Part shown: positions 45,004-57,544 of the stretch, in pieces
Layout of the letters: each line of letters begins with the position of its first letter
Position numbering within the stretch: the stretch's first letter is position 1
DNA from: Neoscytalidium dimidiatum
Lineage: Eukaryota; Ascomycota; Dothideomycetes; Botryosphaeriales; Botryosphaeriaceae
DNA: 64,000 nt
Reading direction: 5' to 3'
NCBI GenBank assembly: GCA_037367355.1
Contig: CM074699.1
Coordinates: 3,410,001-3,474,000 of the forward strand
Position numbers and translations under genes: made by a program
Notes under the pieces: generated by a model
Told to the model about the DNA's origin: nothing
The model's database searches: none
Seen by the model: only the letters and a program-made list of their open reading frames with translations

Positions 45004-48000
45004 CCTACAGCAGCGGTCGGAACAGGCGAAAGGACTACAAATCATACCAAGGGAAATGGAAGGGCTACGGAGAACGGAAAGTAGAGTGCGATGATGCCTT
45101 CGGTGATAGTTGCGAAGAAGGAGCGAATTGGGGAAATTACAGAATATCCCAACATTACCCCGCACGCCTATTCCAAACAAAGTAGAGCCGTGCTCGGCAA
45201 GGAAACAAGCTTGTCTGCTTTGCCTTTGAGTACCGAGGCTCTCTGGTGAACACCACGTAGAACGCTGAAGTCTATGACGGACAAGGATAGCGTTAAATTT
45301 TTACCTTATGAATCTATATATAAGGTCTCAAGACAACCGGCGCTTGCGCCCGGCGTTAAACCCGGACTTCTAAATACTCTAATATGACATGATAAAGGCG
45401 GGAACTAACCCTTTTAAAAGCATATAGACGTCTTCATTAAAGCACGCGGCCTGATGTGTAAGCTTTCCTTTCGACCACTTGAGGCCGGACCAAAGGTGAG
45501 TACGATATGGGGAGCGATCGAGTCTTCCGTGAGAGCTCTGGACAGCATTCCTAAGGTATCGTGCCGAGTGCGAGAAGTTCCCAATGACATCTCCGACGAC
45601 ATGGGATTCAAAGCTAGGCGACAGGAGACTTAGGATTGGTGGTTCAGTCTGGCCGAGTTATGCTTTGATATAAGCGGAGACCCCTGCAGCGGTGACATTG
45701 AAGAGGCCGTCTCCGATTTCAATTTGTTTCTCATTAGAGGTGGGGTGTGTCTCAAGGTGGAAGGGCCACACATGGGCAAGAAAAATCCGTGAAATTGGAG
45801 AAAACGCTTGCTCCGTTGTGTCTGGTCTTGTCCCTGTCCCAAGTAGGCGGAACGATGGTGAGTATTTTCGCGCAGATATTTTCGAATCACTGAACTTCAA
45901 AGTATCTCACAATAGTATATCAGAGCGAGTATAACTTTAAAACTCATTTGACGTTTACCAGCGGGTCTTCAGTCTTCTGGTTGTGCCGGAAAGAAGAGCT
46001 TATATAACAACAGCCCACAGAAATCATACGAGAGGAATGCCGTTCGCGGGAGGAGATAAACTCGTTAGCCGAATTCTACAGTTGATCGTCATGTAGTTTT
46101 TCACTCAGAAAGCTCTCTTACATCACCATGTGGGCGGGGTAAGTACGTCATGAGAGGATGTTGTTACCTGACTCGGAACGCGAGATGTCCGAATACGACA
46201 TGTGCTCCAGTTGATATGACACACATATATTGCGCATCTCCACGGCTGATCTATCGACAAGACATTGTGAAAATTAAAGCAAGTGGAGATAGAAGCGGCG
46301 CAGGAGGGTTAACGATGAAAACAGACAAGACAAAACACAAGGAGAAGCACACAGCTAACATTTCTCCGAGAAAGTGGTGTCGACTCTCTGGAGAAACGCA
46401 CGAAAAGGGTTCATAGAGCTCAACAAAACCTTCGGCTCCCAAAGTATGTTGGGGATGAAGAAATCATCTGGATCTTAACACAAATAAGTGACTGTGCAGA
46501 GCAGAGCTGCAACTCCGGACAACGGTGCTACTGGTGCGTACAGAAAATGGACATTGATCCAAGAGGGTGTTACTATCTATGTTTCTATCGAACGATTTTC
46601 CATGGATTTGGTTTGCTTTCCCTCCCTACAGTCGTTCGATCCAGATTATCACCGAGGTATGCCCAAGGGTAAAACGTTGTTTCATAGTATTTTCTCTTGC
46701 TATAAATAGACGAAGATGGAGACGCCCCTATTTCGGTCTATGCTTGTCCCGGTTCCTGTAGCTTTTATTTGCGTCGAAAACAAAATTACGTAAGCGCTCT
46801 CTCCCGGCACGTTAAAGCCTACTATTTCTATGATCGATCCAGTAACACGTCCGACATTCGATCGGGATTTCTGCGCTGATATATGGCACCCATGCTCCCA
46901 AGTTTCGAAAATTTTCTCAAATGGGTTGCGATTCGGCATGTTACTCCGCAACTTTTCTTTGCCCCGAAGGATCCACCGCCTAACGCACGGAGGCGAATAA
47001 GAAATCTGCCCATGCCAACGGTGCAGCCTTATGGATCTCCGCAAGCTTTGTTACATGTTCATAAGGCTGTGTGACCTGCCCCGACCGAGTCCGGCTGGAT
47101 TTTCTCCCCACCTTTCCTTGCCCACGGCACAGTGAATACGAGCATGTCGGCCTGTGCCATACAGCAGCTGGACGAAGCCAAGCCAAAACCTCCTCCTTTC
47201 CTACACCGAGTTTTCAGCACGCTGGCGGGTTCCATCATCTGCGGAGCGATGGTACACTATCTCATTTCTAAGGAAACTCTTGCACTTCTGGCTTTTTTTT
47301 TTTTTTTTTATCCGACTCTGCGTATCTCGAGCAACAACATTAGCAGACCGCTCACAACTATATGGCTATGCCAAATTAAGTTGGAAACCTGAAAGCCTGA
47401 TGTTTCTGCTGACCTCAGTGGCCCATGATTCGCATCCACTCAACCAGCACTACAGTGGGTAATGATCGTATCCTTTGTTGCTACGTTGTCAGTAACGGTC
47501 CGATCTTTCCGGTGGGAGACCATTCAGGGGCAAACCGCACTGGTGGTGGTGGGGAACTTGGGAGCGGCTGCGGGGTTTAAATGGGACGTGGGTAGAGGGA
47601 AGGCCTTACGGTCAATGAAAAGAGCCGAGTGAAACTATATTTGTTCATGAGATTTCATGACCGCAAAGTGCACGCCGCGACACAACTAGAGCGCTGGAGA
47701 CAGAATCAATGCTCTCGGTATGAGAGATTGTAGAGTGCTATCCATACCCTTAACACCACGTTGACATGGACGCATTTCGAAAATCCCATAGAAGGGTGAC
47801 ACGGGCCTTACACACACACCCTATTTCGGTATGTGCAGCGTATGCACCCGTGATCGTTGCAGAGAGTGCGCCTGCAGATCTCCCAAGCTCCAAAATTGCG
47901 TTGTATTAGTCACTCTGGGCAAAAGTTTCGGGTCAAAACTTCGCCACCCCGAGTTAGCACATAAGGAACGGGCATTTGAACTGTCGATCGTAGGGCTGAG

Positions 48001-48435
48001 GTGGCATTCCACAATCCGTGACGCGCTCCGAAGCGGAGCAGGAGTTGCAAGGTCTCCTCCCGTCATAATCCAGACCTCATAGCAGTGACCCATGGACTTG
48101 CTGTAGTGATCAAGAACGAATATCTCCAGTATCATCACAGCAACCACTTCTTTGACTCAAGTGGATCACCTTTATCATCAAGGCCCTGCAGCCTGTGATT
48201 TTACCACTTTTTGATTCATCGTCCCTACCCATTTTAAGCAGCCTAGAGCCAACGTCGGAAGCTGGAGCTATACCCAGAAAGAAACCTCGTATTCACAAAG
48301 CTATGATGCAACGAACGAGGATCTCGTACGGTGCCCAACCCTCCTGAGTAAGCCCATATGGACGCAAGCATTTCTGGGCACACGCATGGGCATGGTCAAA
48401 GTGCGCTGCGCTCGTATCTAACCACCAGGAGAAAC
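45004..48435. other. Long gene-poor region
   Basis: No gene supported. Frames are short and AT-rich. A run of 17 T lies at 47293-47309. The last 100 bases hold the promoter of the AA1-like gene. Confidence 0.5.
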
Positions 48436-48443
48436 TATATAAA
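48436..48443 (+). promoter_or_regulatory. TATA box of the AA1-like gene
   Basis: TATATAAA, 108 bp upstream of the ATG at 48551, followed by a CACCA-rich leader typical of highly expressed fungal genes. Confidence 0.6.
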
Positions 48444-48550
48444 CTAGACGCCACTACACTTTCCCCTCATCCATCGCAACACAGCTCAGAGACAAATCAT
48501 CTCCAACACCAATTCTCAAACCCCACCAACCAATCACCTCTTTGTCCAAA

Positions 48551-49018
48551 ATGCGCTTCTTCGCCATCACCGCCCTCTTCGGCGCCGCCGCCCTTGCCGC
48601 CGAGACCGCCACCGTGACCGAGTTCGCGCTCCGTGAGGACGGCGGCATCGCCTCCGCCTCCTTCAAGATCGACTCCTCCGTCACGTGCTCGTCCACCGAC
48701 CCGGCCGACTTCACCGACGCCAAGCTGGTCAAGTGCGGCGAGAGCGACTACAGCTTCCGCCTGACGGGCGCCAACAGCCAGTACGAGCTCTACGTCTCCA
48801 AGGCTCTCGGCCCTGGGTAAGTTCAAACCACGCTGCGCACGATCCCCCTGCCCCGCCGGGGAGGCGTGATGCAAGTAATGCGCGACGAAAAGCTGACGGT
48901 GTTCGCTAGCTACGGTATCCAGGGCACCACCACCGTTCAGCCTTACTGCCATGCCGGTGGCAACGGCGCTACTGCCTGCACTCAGGTCGGTGATGTCACT
49001 ATTGAGCTTGCTCAGTAA
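48551..49018 (+). CDS. Small secreted cysteine-containing protein, AA1-like, 124 aa
   Basis: Exon 1 is 48551-48816 and exon 2 is 48910-49018 (donor GTAAGT, acceptor CGCTAG; frame kept, GPG to YGIQG). A signal peptide (MRFFAITALFGAAALAAETA) probably cleaves near residue 17. The mature part is beta-rich and has four cysteines: SVTCSST, VKCGESD, YCHAGG and ATACTQ. That pattern and the ending GDVTIELAQ resemble fungal AA1-like/Alt a 1-type secreted domains, which include plant-associated effectors and allergens. It is shorter than Alt a 1 itself. Very strong codon bias, a good TATA box and a clean leader suggest high expression. I describe it only as a secreted AA1-like protein. Confidence 0.8.
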
Positions 49019-52000
49019 GAGGGGACGGGCTTTGTTGGGAGGCGTATACATAGTGTACAGACCATGATGTAGTGCTTGCAATGTATGCCTCGTGCATGCA
49101 GACACCGTTAAATAGAAATGCAATGCACTTCACGCCAACTTCTTTGAATGATGTGAACACAAAAAGATGTGTTAGACACAGATATGAATAAACACCTTGA
49201 TGTCTTAAGCCATAGACTTCTCCACTTTTATCTACCGCAAGGAAGATTGCGAATGGGACTAGCTTCGTTCCGAGATCTGGCCAACCAGAATGTATAACAA
49301 AATTGCCTATTATGAGAGAATTACGCGAATTGACCGGAGATTGAAGCCTAATATTGAATGTGTTGAAATAAGTGTTTGTCCCCAGTCTAAAGGCACTGGC
49401 ATGAGCCCCCAGCCCCCCTCCCGGGGCCAAATCAGTCAAACCTGGGACTTTAATGTCTTCTGGTTTCCTGCATGAAAACCATCCAGCAGTCACTGAGATA
49501 ATTATCGATTATGCTAAATGAGCATTTGAATATACTTGGTCATGTCCGCGCAGACCTGCAATGGTCATTCCCGGTCGGTTGGGCTAGACGTGGTTGATGA
49601 TGCCCTGTGGGCCTGCACGTATTCGGAGCTGAAGCAAGAATCAAAATGCAGTACCATGAATTCGTCTGCATGCTTGCGTCCGGATAAAAATGTTACTTCC
49701 GGAGATTCTCACGGGGAAGCATCGTCTGTATGATCATGTGCGACTGCTTACGGACGCCTAAGCAATTCGATATGCTCGGTAACGCTCAATATCTAGCCGT
49801 ACGGATCAATATGAGGGAAATAAGAGATAAGGGATTAAACAGGCGCGGCAGAGTTCATTCCTGCCTCAAGAACCGTTGTTCTTAGGAGTTGAAGCGTTCC
49901 AAGCGGAAATAAATCACTCCAATGCCGCCACAAGCTCATCCGGGTGAATGCATCTGCTGTCGGTCGTGGTGGAAGTAGATGTATCTTGTATAACCGTGAG
50001 ACGAAAGCTTAATTGCCGGCTGTCCAATCCTTACATCAAAACAGCACTGCAGATCAGCATGGAGTCCGACCTCGAAGCGGGGAAAGAAGCAATCACCCGA
50101 ACGGCAGATCGACCTCCATTTCACCGCGCTGTTCATCCTAATTGGCAACTTTCATCAACGTGCGACCGTCTACTTGTGAATCCACTTCTCACCGCCCTGA
50201 ACAACCCGTCTCGCCACCTCTCCAAAACCTCACCAAACGCACATGCGCGCACGGCATTCCAAACATCCGCTTTATCCCAGCTCAACATACGAAACGCTCA
50301 CCTCATCCACCACCACCTCCGAGCCCTCACGTGAAAAAAAAAGAAAAAGAAACTTTGCAACTGACGCGACCCCTGCGCACGCGCATATGGCGATCGCATA
50401 AAGCCGCCGAGTAAACATGAAGCAACGACCAAACAACCCCGTTTACCCCTTTCGGCCAATTCGCCCGACAAGCTTCATGCCTCCGCCCAGCCGCGCCCTC
50501 TCAACCCGCATAAACCTTCTTTTGTGCACCGGTTACTCGAGCCGGATCCCGTGTGACGGGTAGAAGGGACGAGAGGAGGGGAGGGGGAGGGCGAAGCAGT
50601 AAGGTACAAGTTCAGATCGGAGGGAAGAACTCTAAAACGTGAGCTGCGCGCCTGTTTTTGTTCGTGCACGTGGGATGTGGAAAGGGTCTCGCCCATTCCG
50701 ACGGCGACGAAAGCATGCGGACGGAGCCGACTCTGCCGGTGGCGGGAAGAACGCGTTTTGAAATAACGTGCCGCAAGAAGTTGCCGGATGCCTACAGTGC
50801 ATAATAGTGCTGAGTGAGGCAACAAGGCCCTTTCATCGTCCTTGCCGCTGATTGATTCCGAGATAGACGCATAGGAAATTCAGGTATGGAAAGTGGACGC
50901 GAAGACACGAGCGACGTTATATGGCCAATAGCGCATTCGAGAACCTGACGCACTACGCACATCCTGCCAAGAGCTCGTCTCTCGTCATCGTCGCGCCGGA
51001 AGTTTTTCTGGACTCGTCAATCTGCCATGTATCGGAGAATTGAAAGAAACAAATACGCGGATATCGGCGGTACACACCGGTACGTATCTCGCAGCACCGT
51101 CCCACTCTGCCCAGCCCACAAGCGACGAGACGAGACGGAAAGAAAGCGCCATCATCCTCGTCATGGCTCTTGTCGCCATGTGGACCCTTCTTGCCGTCTG
51201 ATCTGCATTAGTCCCAATCCACACGCTTCCGCGATCCAGAACCCGGAGTCCAGAACCGAAAATCCTGCCTGCTAGCAAAAAGCCACTTGCGCAAGTGTAC
51301 AGCAATCTGAAGCAATCGTCACGACGCAAAGAAACATAACGTGGAACGCGACACAAGGAGAAAAAGCCTCTCACGACACGACAAGCCAGAGCTCGGATTA
51401 TATGCGGGCATTGCAAAGAGTCATTCAGCGTCTCGCGATCCGCACGATCACTCGGATACTTGAACCGCCGAGAGGATGACAACCTCGTACATAGGGAAGA
51501 GATCCTTCAAGAAACGTCGCGCCGTCGCGCCGCCCGTCATGCAAGGTACGCATCGCGGCCAGCAGCGATCCCGGGTTTGTGCGGGAGTAAGAAGGGCGGG
51601 ACGAGTCAGGTCGCTGTTGGGCTCTTTTTCCTCTTGGTTTTGCCTCTCCGATGCCTTACCTGGCGACCGTCGGTGTTTTCTCCCAGCGCGCCTCCCCCTT
51701 CCTGAAACAGAACGTAACGTTTGGGCAGTAGAAGGCGGGAGAAGATGTGGAAGAAACGTGACCTATGTTGACATGTATACTTGCTGTGAGATGTGACCAC
51801 AAGATGTTGCGACGATGCGAGCAAAGCGTGAAGGAAGATGCTGCAGTCGCCTGGACGGGACTTTCTGAAGACCGCACCGGGCATATCTGCGTACGGACGA
51901 CGGCTCCCAAATCCCACGTGCCCGCATCGGACTGAGGAGTGCTGAGTAACGGGTGACAAAGGGATGCAAAGGCGGAAGGATCCCGCACGACAGGAGACTG

Positions 52001-53609
52001 CTGCCGGATTGGCTTTTGCCGTCGACCGGGCGCCGCTCGTCAAGGCAAACAAGGTTGAACGCCGTCCGGTCCTGCAGCGGGTGACGGCAACCCGTCTCCC
52101 ACTCGACGGCGCATGGTGCATGAACAGCAGCGCCTGCGGCTTTTCTCGGCGCTGGCGCAGCACGTTGCGCAACGCATCTGCAACCCGCAGTCAATGCCAT
52201 TGCCCACCTGCCGACGTTCTAGGCTGAGCAGTCGTGTTTGTGCTGCCCAATTGCAGAGAATAGGGAAAGACTGGGGTTTCAGGCCCACCGTCGGGGGCGA
52301 AACCGGACGTGGTTTTGACGAAACGGCGAGCGGGACATTTTAATGAATTGACAGCAAACATTGGTGAAGAATTTTTTTTTTCCCTCTCTCAGGCGAATTT
52401 CGACTGTTGATTAGGGCGACCGATGACGACTGAGTAGCAGCGGGAACCTGACGTCAAAGAGCGAGTGTCAGAGATGTAGACGAGTCTGGACCTTCTCGTA
52501 TCTCACGCACACGTGGCGGAGAGGGGAACCGAAGGGGGAATCAGAGAGGGGGAGAAACTCGCCCTGATCTTCAGGTACGGCCGCCGAGCGAGGAGGGAAG
52601 GGATGGAATGGGATGGGGCGCCGGAGCGATGAGCGGGAGAGGCGCGGGGGTGTGCTTGGGTTAGGGAAGCACCTTGTGACGGAAGACCGGGTTCAGCATG
52701 CGTGCAGGGTGTTGTGGAGCTGCAGGGGCACGGGGAAAAGAAGGGCCAGAAAAAAAGAGCCCCACATCACGCACGCATCTCCGGGGGGGGGGGGGGGGGC
52801 TCGACCACCACGACCACCCACCACATGCCTGGTTTCCAAACCCCCCGCCAATCCCAGCCGATCCGGCTAGTACGCGCCGACATGGCACCACCGATCATCG
52901 TGGGCAGGGACACTACGCAAGATGCGTGCAGAGCACGCCACCAGCCTGGGAGAAACATACAGGGTCGCTTCCAGAAGCATTGTTGCAGTAAGCGAGAGCA
53001 CATACGGAGAGTTGGAGCAGTTGTCCGGACGCAAATGTTCAGCAAGAAGGACAACAAGTACATCCAGACGACTGCTTCAGCTGTCTATGAGCCGTGATAG
53101 ACAGCAGTCATGGTGGTGCGATTTTTCTGGGTCCGTATCTCGTAAACACGGAAACCTCGAAGAAGCATAATCGTGTAAAAGCATAAAATCAGACCCACGC
53201 TCGGTTCCGAAGCTTTGTGATATTCACGATGGCGCGAGATCCAAACATTTGGTTTTTTTTTTAGGCACGGCCTGAAATTTTTTTTTAAATATATGCAGTT
53301 GTAGGAAAAAAACAGAATATCTACAAATACAGAAACGAGGCCAGTTCCGGAGCTATCGCGAGAATCCAAGCTGCGAGACTGAGGTCAGGTTTGTAGAGAA
53401 AAAAGGAATGCGCCACGCAGCAACATCTTTTATTGAACACCAAGTATTCCAGCATTTCCACTTTCGCGCGCCCATCGTCCCATCCCCTGAGGGTCTCCTT
53501 CCTCCGAACTGGTTTTCCCAAGGCGGGTATCTTTGCGAGTATTACCAATTTCCTTCTATATCCAAGTATGCTTTGGGAGTTTTGTCGAGCCGAGCATTAT
53601 GCGAGGAGC
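49019..53609. other. Long gene-poor region
   Basis: About 4.6 kb without a supported gene despite moderate GC at 50.3-53.1 kb, where overlapping frames open on both strands. It includes a run of 17 G at 52783-52799. Confidence 0.45.
52783..52799 (+). repeat. Homopolymer G17
   Basis: Seventeen consecutive G on the plus strand inside a GC-rich non-coding stretch, followed by a CCACGACCACC region. It may be a hypervariable site or fold as G-quadruplex; assembly length error is likely. Confidence 0.7.
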
Positions 53610-54620
53610 TTAGAAGGAAGGGGTCGGGAAACCGCCGCTGGGAGCAGCACCGGTGGGGAAGCCACCTGACGGAAAGCCGGGGAAGCCAGCGCCAGGAGTC
53701 TCACCAGCGGGAGGGGTGCCGGCCGGGGGCTGAGCACCGGGGGTGCCGAAGGGCAGGCCCGTCGGGAACGAGCCAGAAGGCGGCGTGCCGAAGCCAGAGG
53801 CGACCTTGTTGGCGAACTTGGCCGCCTGCTCGAAGTCACCGCCAGCGCCGGGAGTAGGGAAGCTGCCGCCGAAACCGGTGCCGAAAGCAGGGGGAGTGCC
53901 GGCGGGAGGAGTGCCCGCAGGGGGAGTACCGAAAGGAGAGCCGCCGAAGCCACCGGTGGGAGTGCCCTGGGGCAGGCCGGTGAAGCTACCGGGGAGCTCG
54001 CCGTCGAACTGACGCTTCTCGAAGTCGCTCTCACCGCCAGCGGCGGGAGTAGGGGCACCGAAAGAGCCGCTGCCAACGGGAGTGCCGAAAGGAGAGCCAC
54101 CGGCACCGCCAGTCGGGAACGAGTCGCCAGCACCAGGAGTGAAAGCACCGCCGAAACCGCCAGTCGGGAAGGATCCAGAAGGAGGGGTGCCGGCAGCGCC
54201 GCCCTGCTCACCGCCACCCTGACGACCGAAGCTGCCATCAGCGCCAGGAGTGGCCTGCGGGCCGGAGCCAGGCGTGAAGGCACCGCCAAATCCACCGGAC
54301 GGGAAGGCTCCAGGAGTGAAAGAGCCGCCGCCGAAACCACCCGACGGGAACGCACCGGGAGTGAACGAGCCGGGGAAACCGCCAGTGGGAGTAGGGAAGC
54401 TACCGCTGCCAAATCCGCCCGCAGGGGGAGTGCCAGCAGCACCGCTGAAACCGCCATCCTGAGAGTCACCACCCTCCTGGGACTGGCGCTTCTCCATGGG
54501 AGCAGAGGCCACAAGGGCGCTGCGGAGTGGGAGTCAGCGCTGGGCATTCCGAGATGACAGGAGATGGCGGGGGAATGCTTACCTGGAGGCGAGAGCAAAG
54601 ATAGCGTACTTGGAAAGCAT
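53610..54620 (-). CDS. Secreted Gly/Pro/Phe-rich repetitive protein with KR sites, 315 aa
   Basis: Exon 1 is 54620-54583 (MLSKYAIFALASS...) and exon 2 is 54519-53610, with donor GTAAGC and acceptor CGCAG. The N-terminus is a signal peptide ending near VASA (residue about 19). Then comes MEKRQ; Lys23-Arg24 is a candidate Kex2 site, and a second (FEKRQFDGELPG) lies at residues 181-182. Both are followed by Gln. The rest is built from degenerate repeats such as GGFGGAFTPGAFPSG and GTPPAGTPPAG. No cysteine is seen, so disulfides are absent. It could be a structural wall or adhesion protein, or a precursor cut into large fragments by kexin. Low complexity makes the antisense and shifted frames open too; the signal peptide, frame-preserving intron and KR sites favour this frame. 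Confidence 0.8.
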
Positions 54621-56125
54621 CTTGACTGTTTGCTTGAAAGATTGTTCGGTTTTGTTGGTGAAGAGGGAGTATTAGGATCGGGCAAGCAAAAACGACGAAG
54701 AAGTGAGCGAGATTGCGTCAAGCAATTGGTGAGAGTGAAAAAGCTGAGTAGAGACCGGTCTACTTGGTGTAAGAGTGAGTGAGTTGACTGCTGCGAGTGG
54801 TGATTTAGAGTTCGGCAGTGATGGGATTCTTATAGACTGGTGAGCAGTGGTGCATGAGATGGGAGCAGCGGGCATCCCTATCCGGATCGGGCAGGGTTGC
54901 CGGGCAGCGGGCTTGCGACGACGCCTGTCACAGCATAACAGAGGGTCATTATTGGGCTGAATTAGCAAGTACATGGGCCTAGTACAGCGGTAGAGCGGCA
55001 AGCAGCTGGATGGAAAATAGGGGCCTGATCAAGCCATGGTCTCCACCAATCGCCCGCGAAGACCGGCGCTCCATGTTTCGGGGCCTTGCTGATGCAGATC
55101 GGCTACTGCGTTTGGGGGCAGCGGCTGGAAACAGTGTGGAACAATGTTTCCAAGATCGACGTTTGCGCACATGTTTCGACCGTTTTCCCAGCGGTGGAGG
55201 GCGCCGTGATCCAAGCGCCAACGTGCCCCGGAGGCTTACGCGTCTGCACCGGCGCCGGCAGCGCAGCGGGGCGGGCGTTTCGAAGATTGCAGGAACGGCG
55301 GACCGCTGAGGCCGGAGAGGCAGCTGGGAGCATTTGGACATTTGCAGCAGCAATTGCACCATGGCCGGGCTGCAGCGGGCGAGCTGCATACTAATCTGGG
55401 GTAATTTGGCAGATTGGCAGAGGACTCGGAGCGGCAAGCCCCACTGCAGGTCTGGCTCGCGGCGTCTGGACAGATCGTGGAGGCCTGGAAGTATGTTCTG
55501 GGATGCTGAGGTGGACGGGATGTGGAGCAGGAGCAGGAGCAGGAGCATGAGCATGAGCACAGCGATGCGGCAGGGTGAGCGGCGGCGTTGCGGTGGCGCG
55601 CGTTGAGGAGTTTCACGAAACGCGGTCTCGAGGCCGGGAGGCGCATTCGGGGCGCCCTCACGCCTTCGCCGGGCCCAGCCGACACCGGACGGGGACCACG
55701 ATCAGCAGCCTGGCCTCGCGCTGACGCCCGGGGGCCATGGCCGCCTGTTTCAGCATGTCCGCAGGGCAAGGTTGTTTTAAGGTTGCTGAGTCGTCGTGGC
55801 GCCAAGGGGCCGTGGGACTGGTCACTCGCGTTGCGTGGCGTGCGGCCAGGGGCAATCTACTGCAGACAGAGCTGCTCAGAGGCATCGTTTCAACGCTGGC
55901 CTACGTCATCCACGCTTAATATACACCTGCTGCTGTGACAGGCGGACATGCGCCCGCCGTGCTCCCTTCACTTCTCCGAACCAGGGAAAACATGCAGCCG
56001 GAAACCATGCAGCATACTACTTCTTTCTTCCGCAATCTGTTCACCATACTCGCTTTTTCTCACGCAACCGTGCCCGCCAATCTCGCTCGCTACAGCTTCT
56101 CCCCATTGAGATCGGCCGCCGCTCC
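54621..56125. other. Intergenic, GC-rich
   Basis: Promoter of the secreted repetitive protein and a GC-rich spacer. A short GAGCAGGAGCAGGAGCATGAG repeat-like run lies near 55527-55560. No gene supported. Confidence 0.5.
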
Positions 56126-56805
56126 CTACTTCGTTCCCTTGGCCACCGCTCCGGCAAGGTCCGCCAGAGCCTCGCGCCGCTTGAACTTGGCATCCTCGAT
56201 GACTCCTGCGTGATGCACTTGTGGTCAGCAATATTTTCCGAAAGGCGGCCTGGCCCATCCGTCCATTGCCTGCTCCGCCAGAGAGGGGCGCCTCCCCCGC
56301 AGACCCTAATTACAACAAATTGTGCTGCACGTACCGGCATCAGCATCGCTGGAGAAATTGCCCGTCCATTGGATGAAGGTGTGGCCCTCGTGCTTGCCGG
56401 ACGTGATGGGGAAGAGGCGGACCGTGCTGACGACCGACGAGTAGCTCAGCTCGGGCGAGGCGGTGATGACCGAGTAGGTGATAAAGTGGTCAATTGACTG
56501 CAGGGTGCACCCCGTTAGCAATGGCATTCCCAGAAACGCATGGCGCCGCAGCTGAGCAGCGCCGTTCACCCGGCTGTGCCTACCGAGTGCTCCTCCTGCT
56601 TGACCTCGAGCACGGTGCCATCCTTGAAGCTCCACTTGAACACGTCCGTCTCCGGCGAGGCTCCCTTGACGAACTCGCTCTTCTCGAGCTTGGTCCAGAA
56701 CTTGGCAAAGTCCTGGAGCTTGACCAGGTGCCACACGTCACTCAGGTGGGCCTCGATCACAGCCGACTCGACGACCGACGTGGAGGTGGGGATGCGGGAT
56801 GCCAT
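56126..56805 (-). CDS. SRPBCC (START/Bet v1-like) protein, 154 aa
   Basis: Small helix-grip protein that probably binds a hydrophobic ligand; some relatives are annotated polyketide cyclase/dehydrase. Exons: 56805-56584, 56497-56335 and 56205-56126. Intron 1 has branch site TTGCTAAC; both joins keep frame. The N-terminus MASRIPTSTSVVESAVIEAH leads into DVWHLVKLQDFAKFW, the usual strand-helix start of the fold. KWSFKDGTVLEVKQEEH and ITYSVITASPELSYSSVV form the sheet, and FIQWTGNFSSDAD matches the common W-xx-F strand. The C-terminal helix is VIEDAKFKRREALADLA. Length is normal. No neighbour indicates a pathway. Confidence 0.82.
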
Positions 56806-57544
56806 GATGGTGCTTGAGGGTGCTTGTGTTTGTCGTAGAGTAGTTGCAGAGCCTGGAGTGTGGTTGCAGCTGACGCTGAGAGGTGGAAGAGTGTGAACAT
56901 TTCCAGGTTATGACGTGAGTTTGACCCCGCAGCCCGAATGCGGCAAGCGAGGGCTTGGAGCAAACGCAATCGAGCTTGCCCCATTTGAAGCAATTAAAGA
57001 GCGTTTACCCCTTGGTCGCTCTTAAGCATCACCACGTAAGCATAAACTCACCATCAATTGCAATCGCAAGGTATGTCGTCGATTTCGAATGTGGGATGCC
57101 GCTCTTCTCAGCAGAGTTCCCCTCATTTTGCCAAACACATCCAAGAACCTTGCGTTGCTTCTGGCTTCTGTGTCCGGCGGTCGCAACACCATGAATTAAC
57201 AGCAATTTCAAAAAATCTCGGGAGATTCAAAGAGACGCTTGTAGCAGACCACCTCTATGATGTCTTTGCACCCCGTAGTATGGTAAGCCTGGTGCTGATA
57301 TACTGATCTGTCGTTCATCCTAACCACCGTGCCGGTCGTCATCTCTCACACCCTTCCCGGGCCACGCGACGATCACATTTAAGCATCATTTCGAAGCATA
57401 ATTTTCCAAAGGAAATCGATTTTTTTTTTCCCCATTAATTTTCTCTTTTTCTCAAATCCAAGACGTAAGAGACTACCTAAACGCCGGGTATTCCTTTCCT
57501 ATCCCTTCTCTTTCCCTTTTCCGACTCAAGTCTGTGCGACTTTC
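56806..57544. other. Intergenic
   Basis: Promoter of the SRPBCC gene and the 3' flank of the small heat-shock gene. A T-rich stretch lies near 57420. No gene supported. Confidence 0.5.

Noticed and set aside
53597..54721. 374-residue shifted frame over the secreted repeat protein
   Set aside because: It is a Leu/Ser/Pro/Ala artefact of repetitive codons; the other frame has a signal peptide, an in-frame intron and KR sites.
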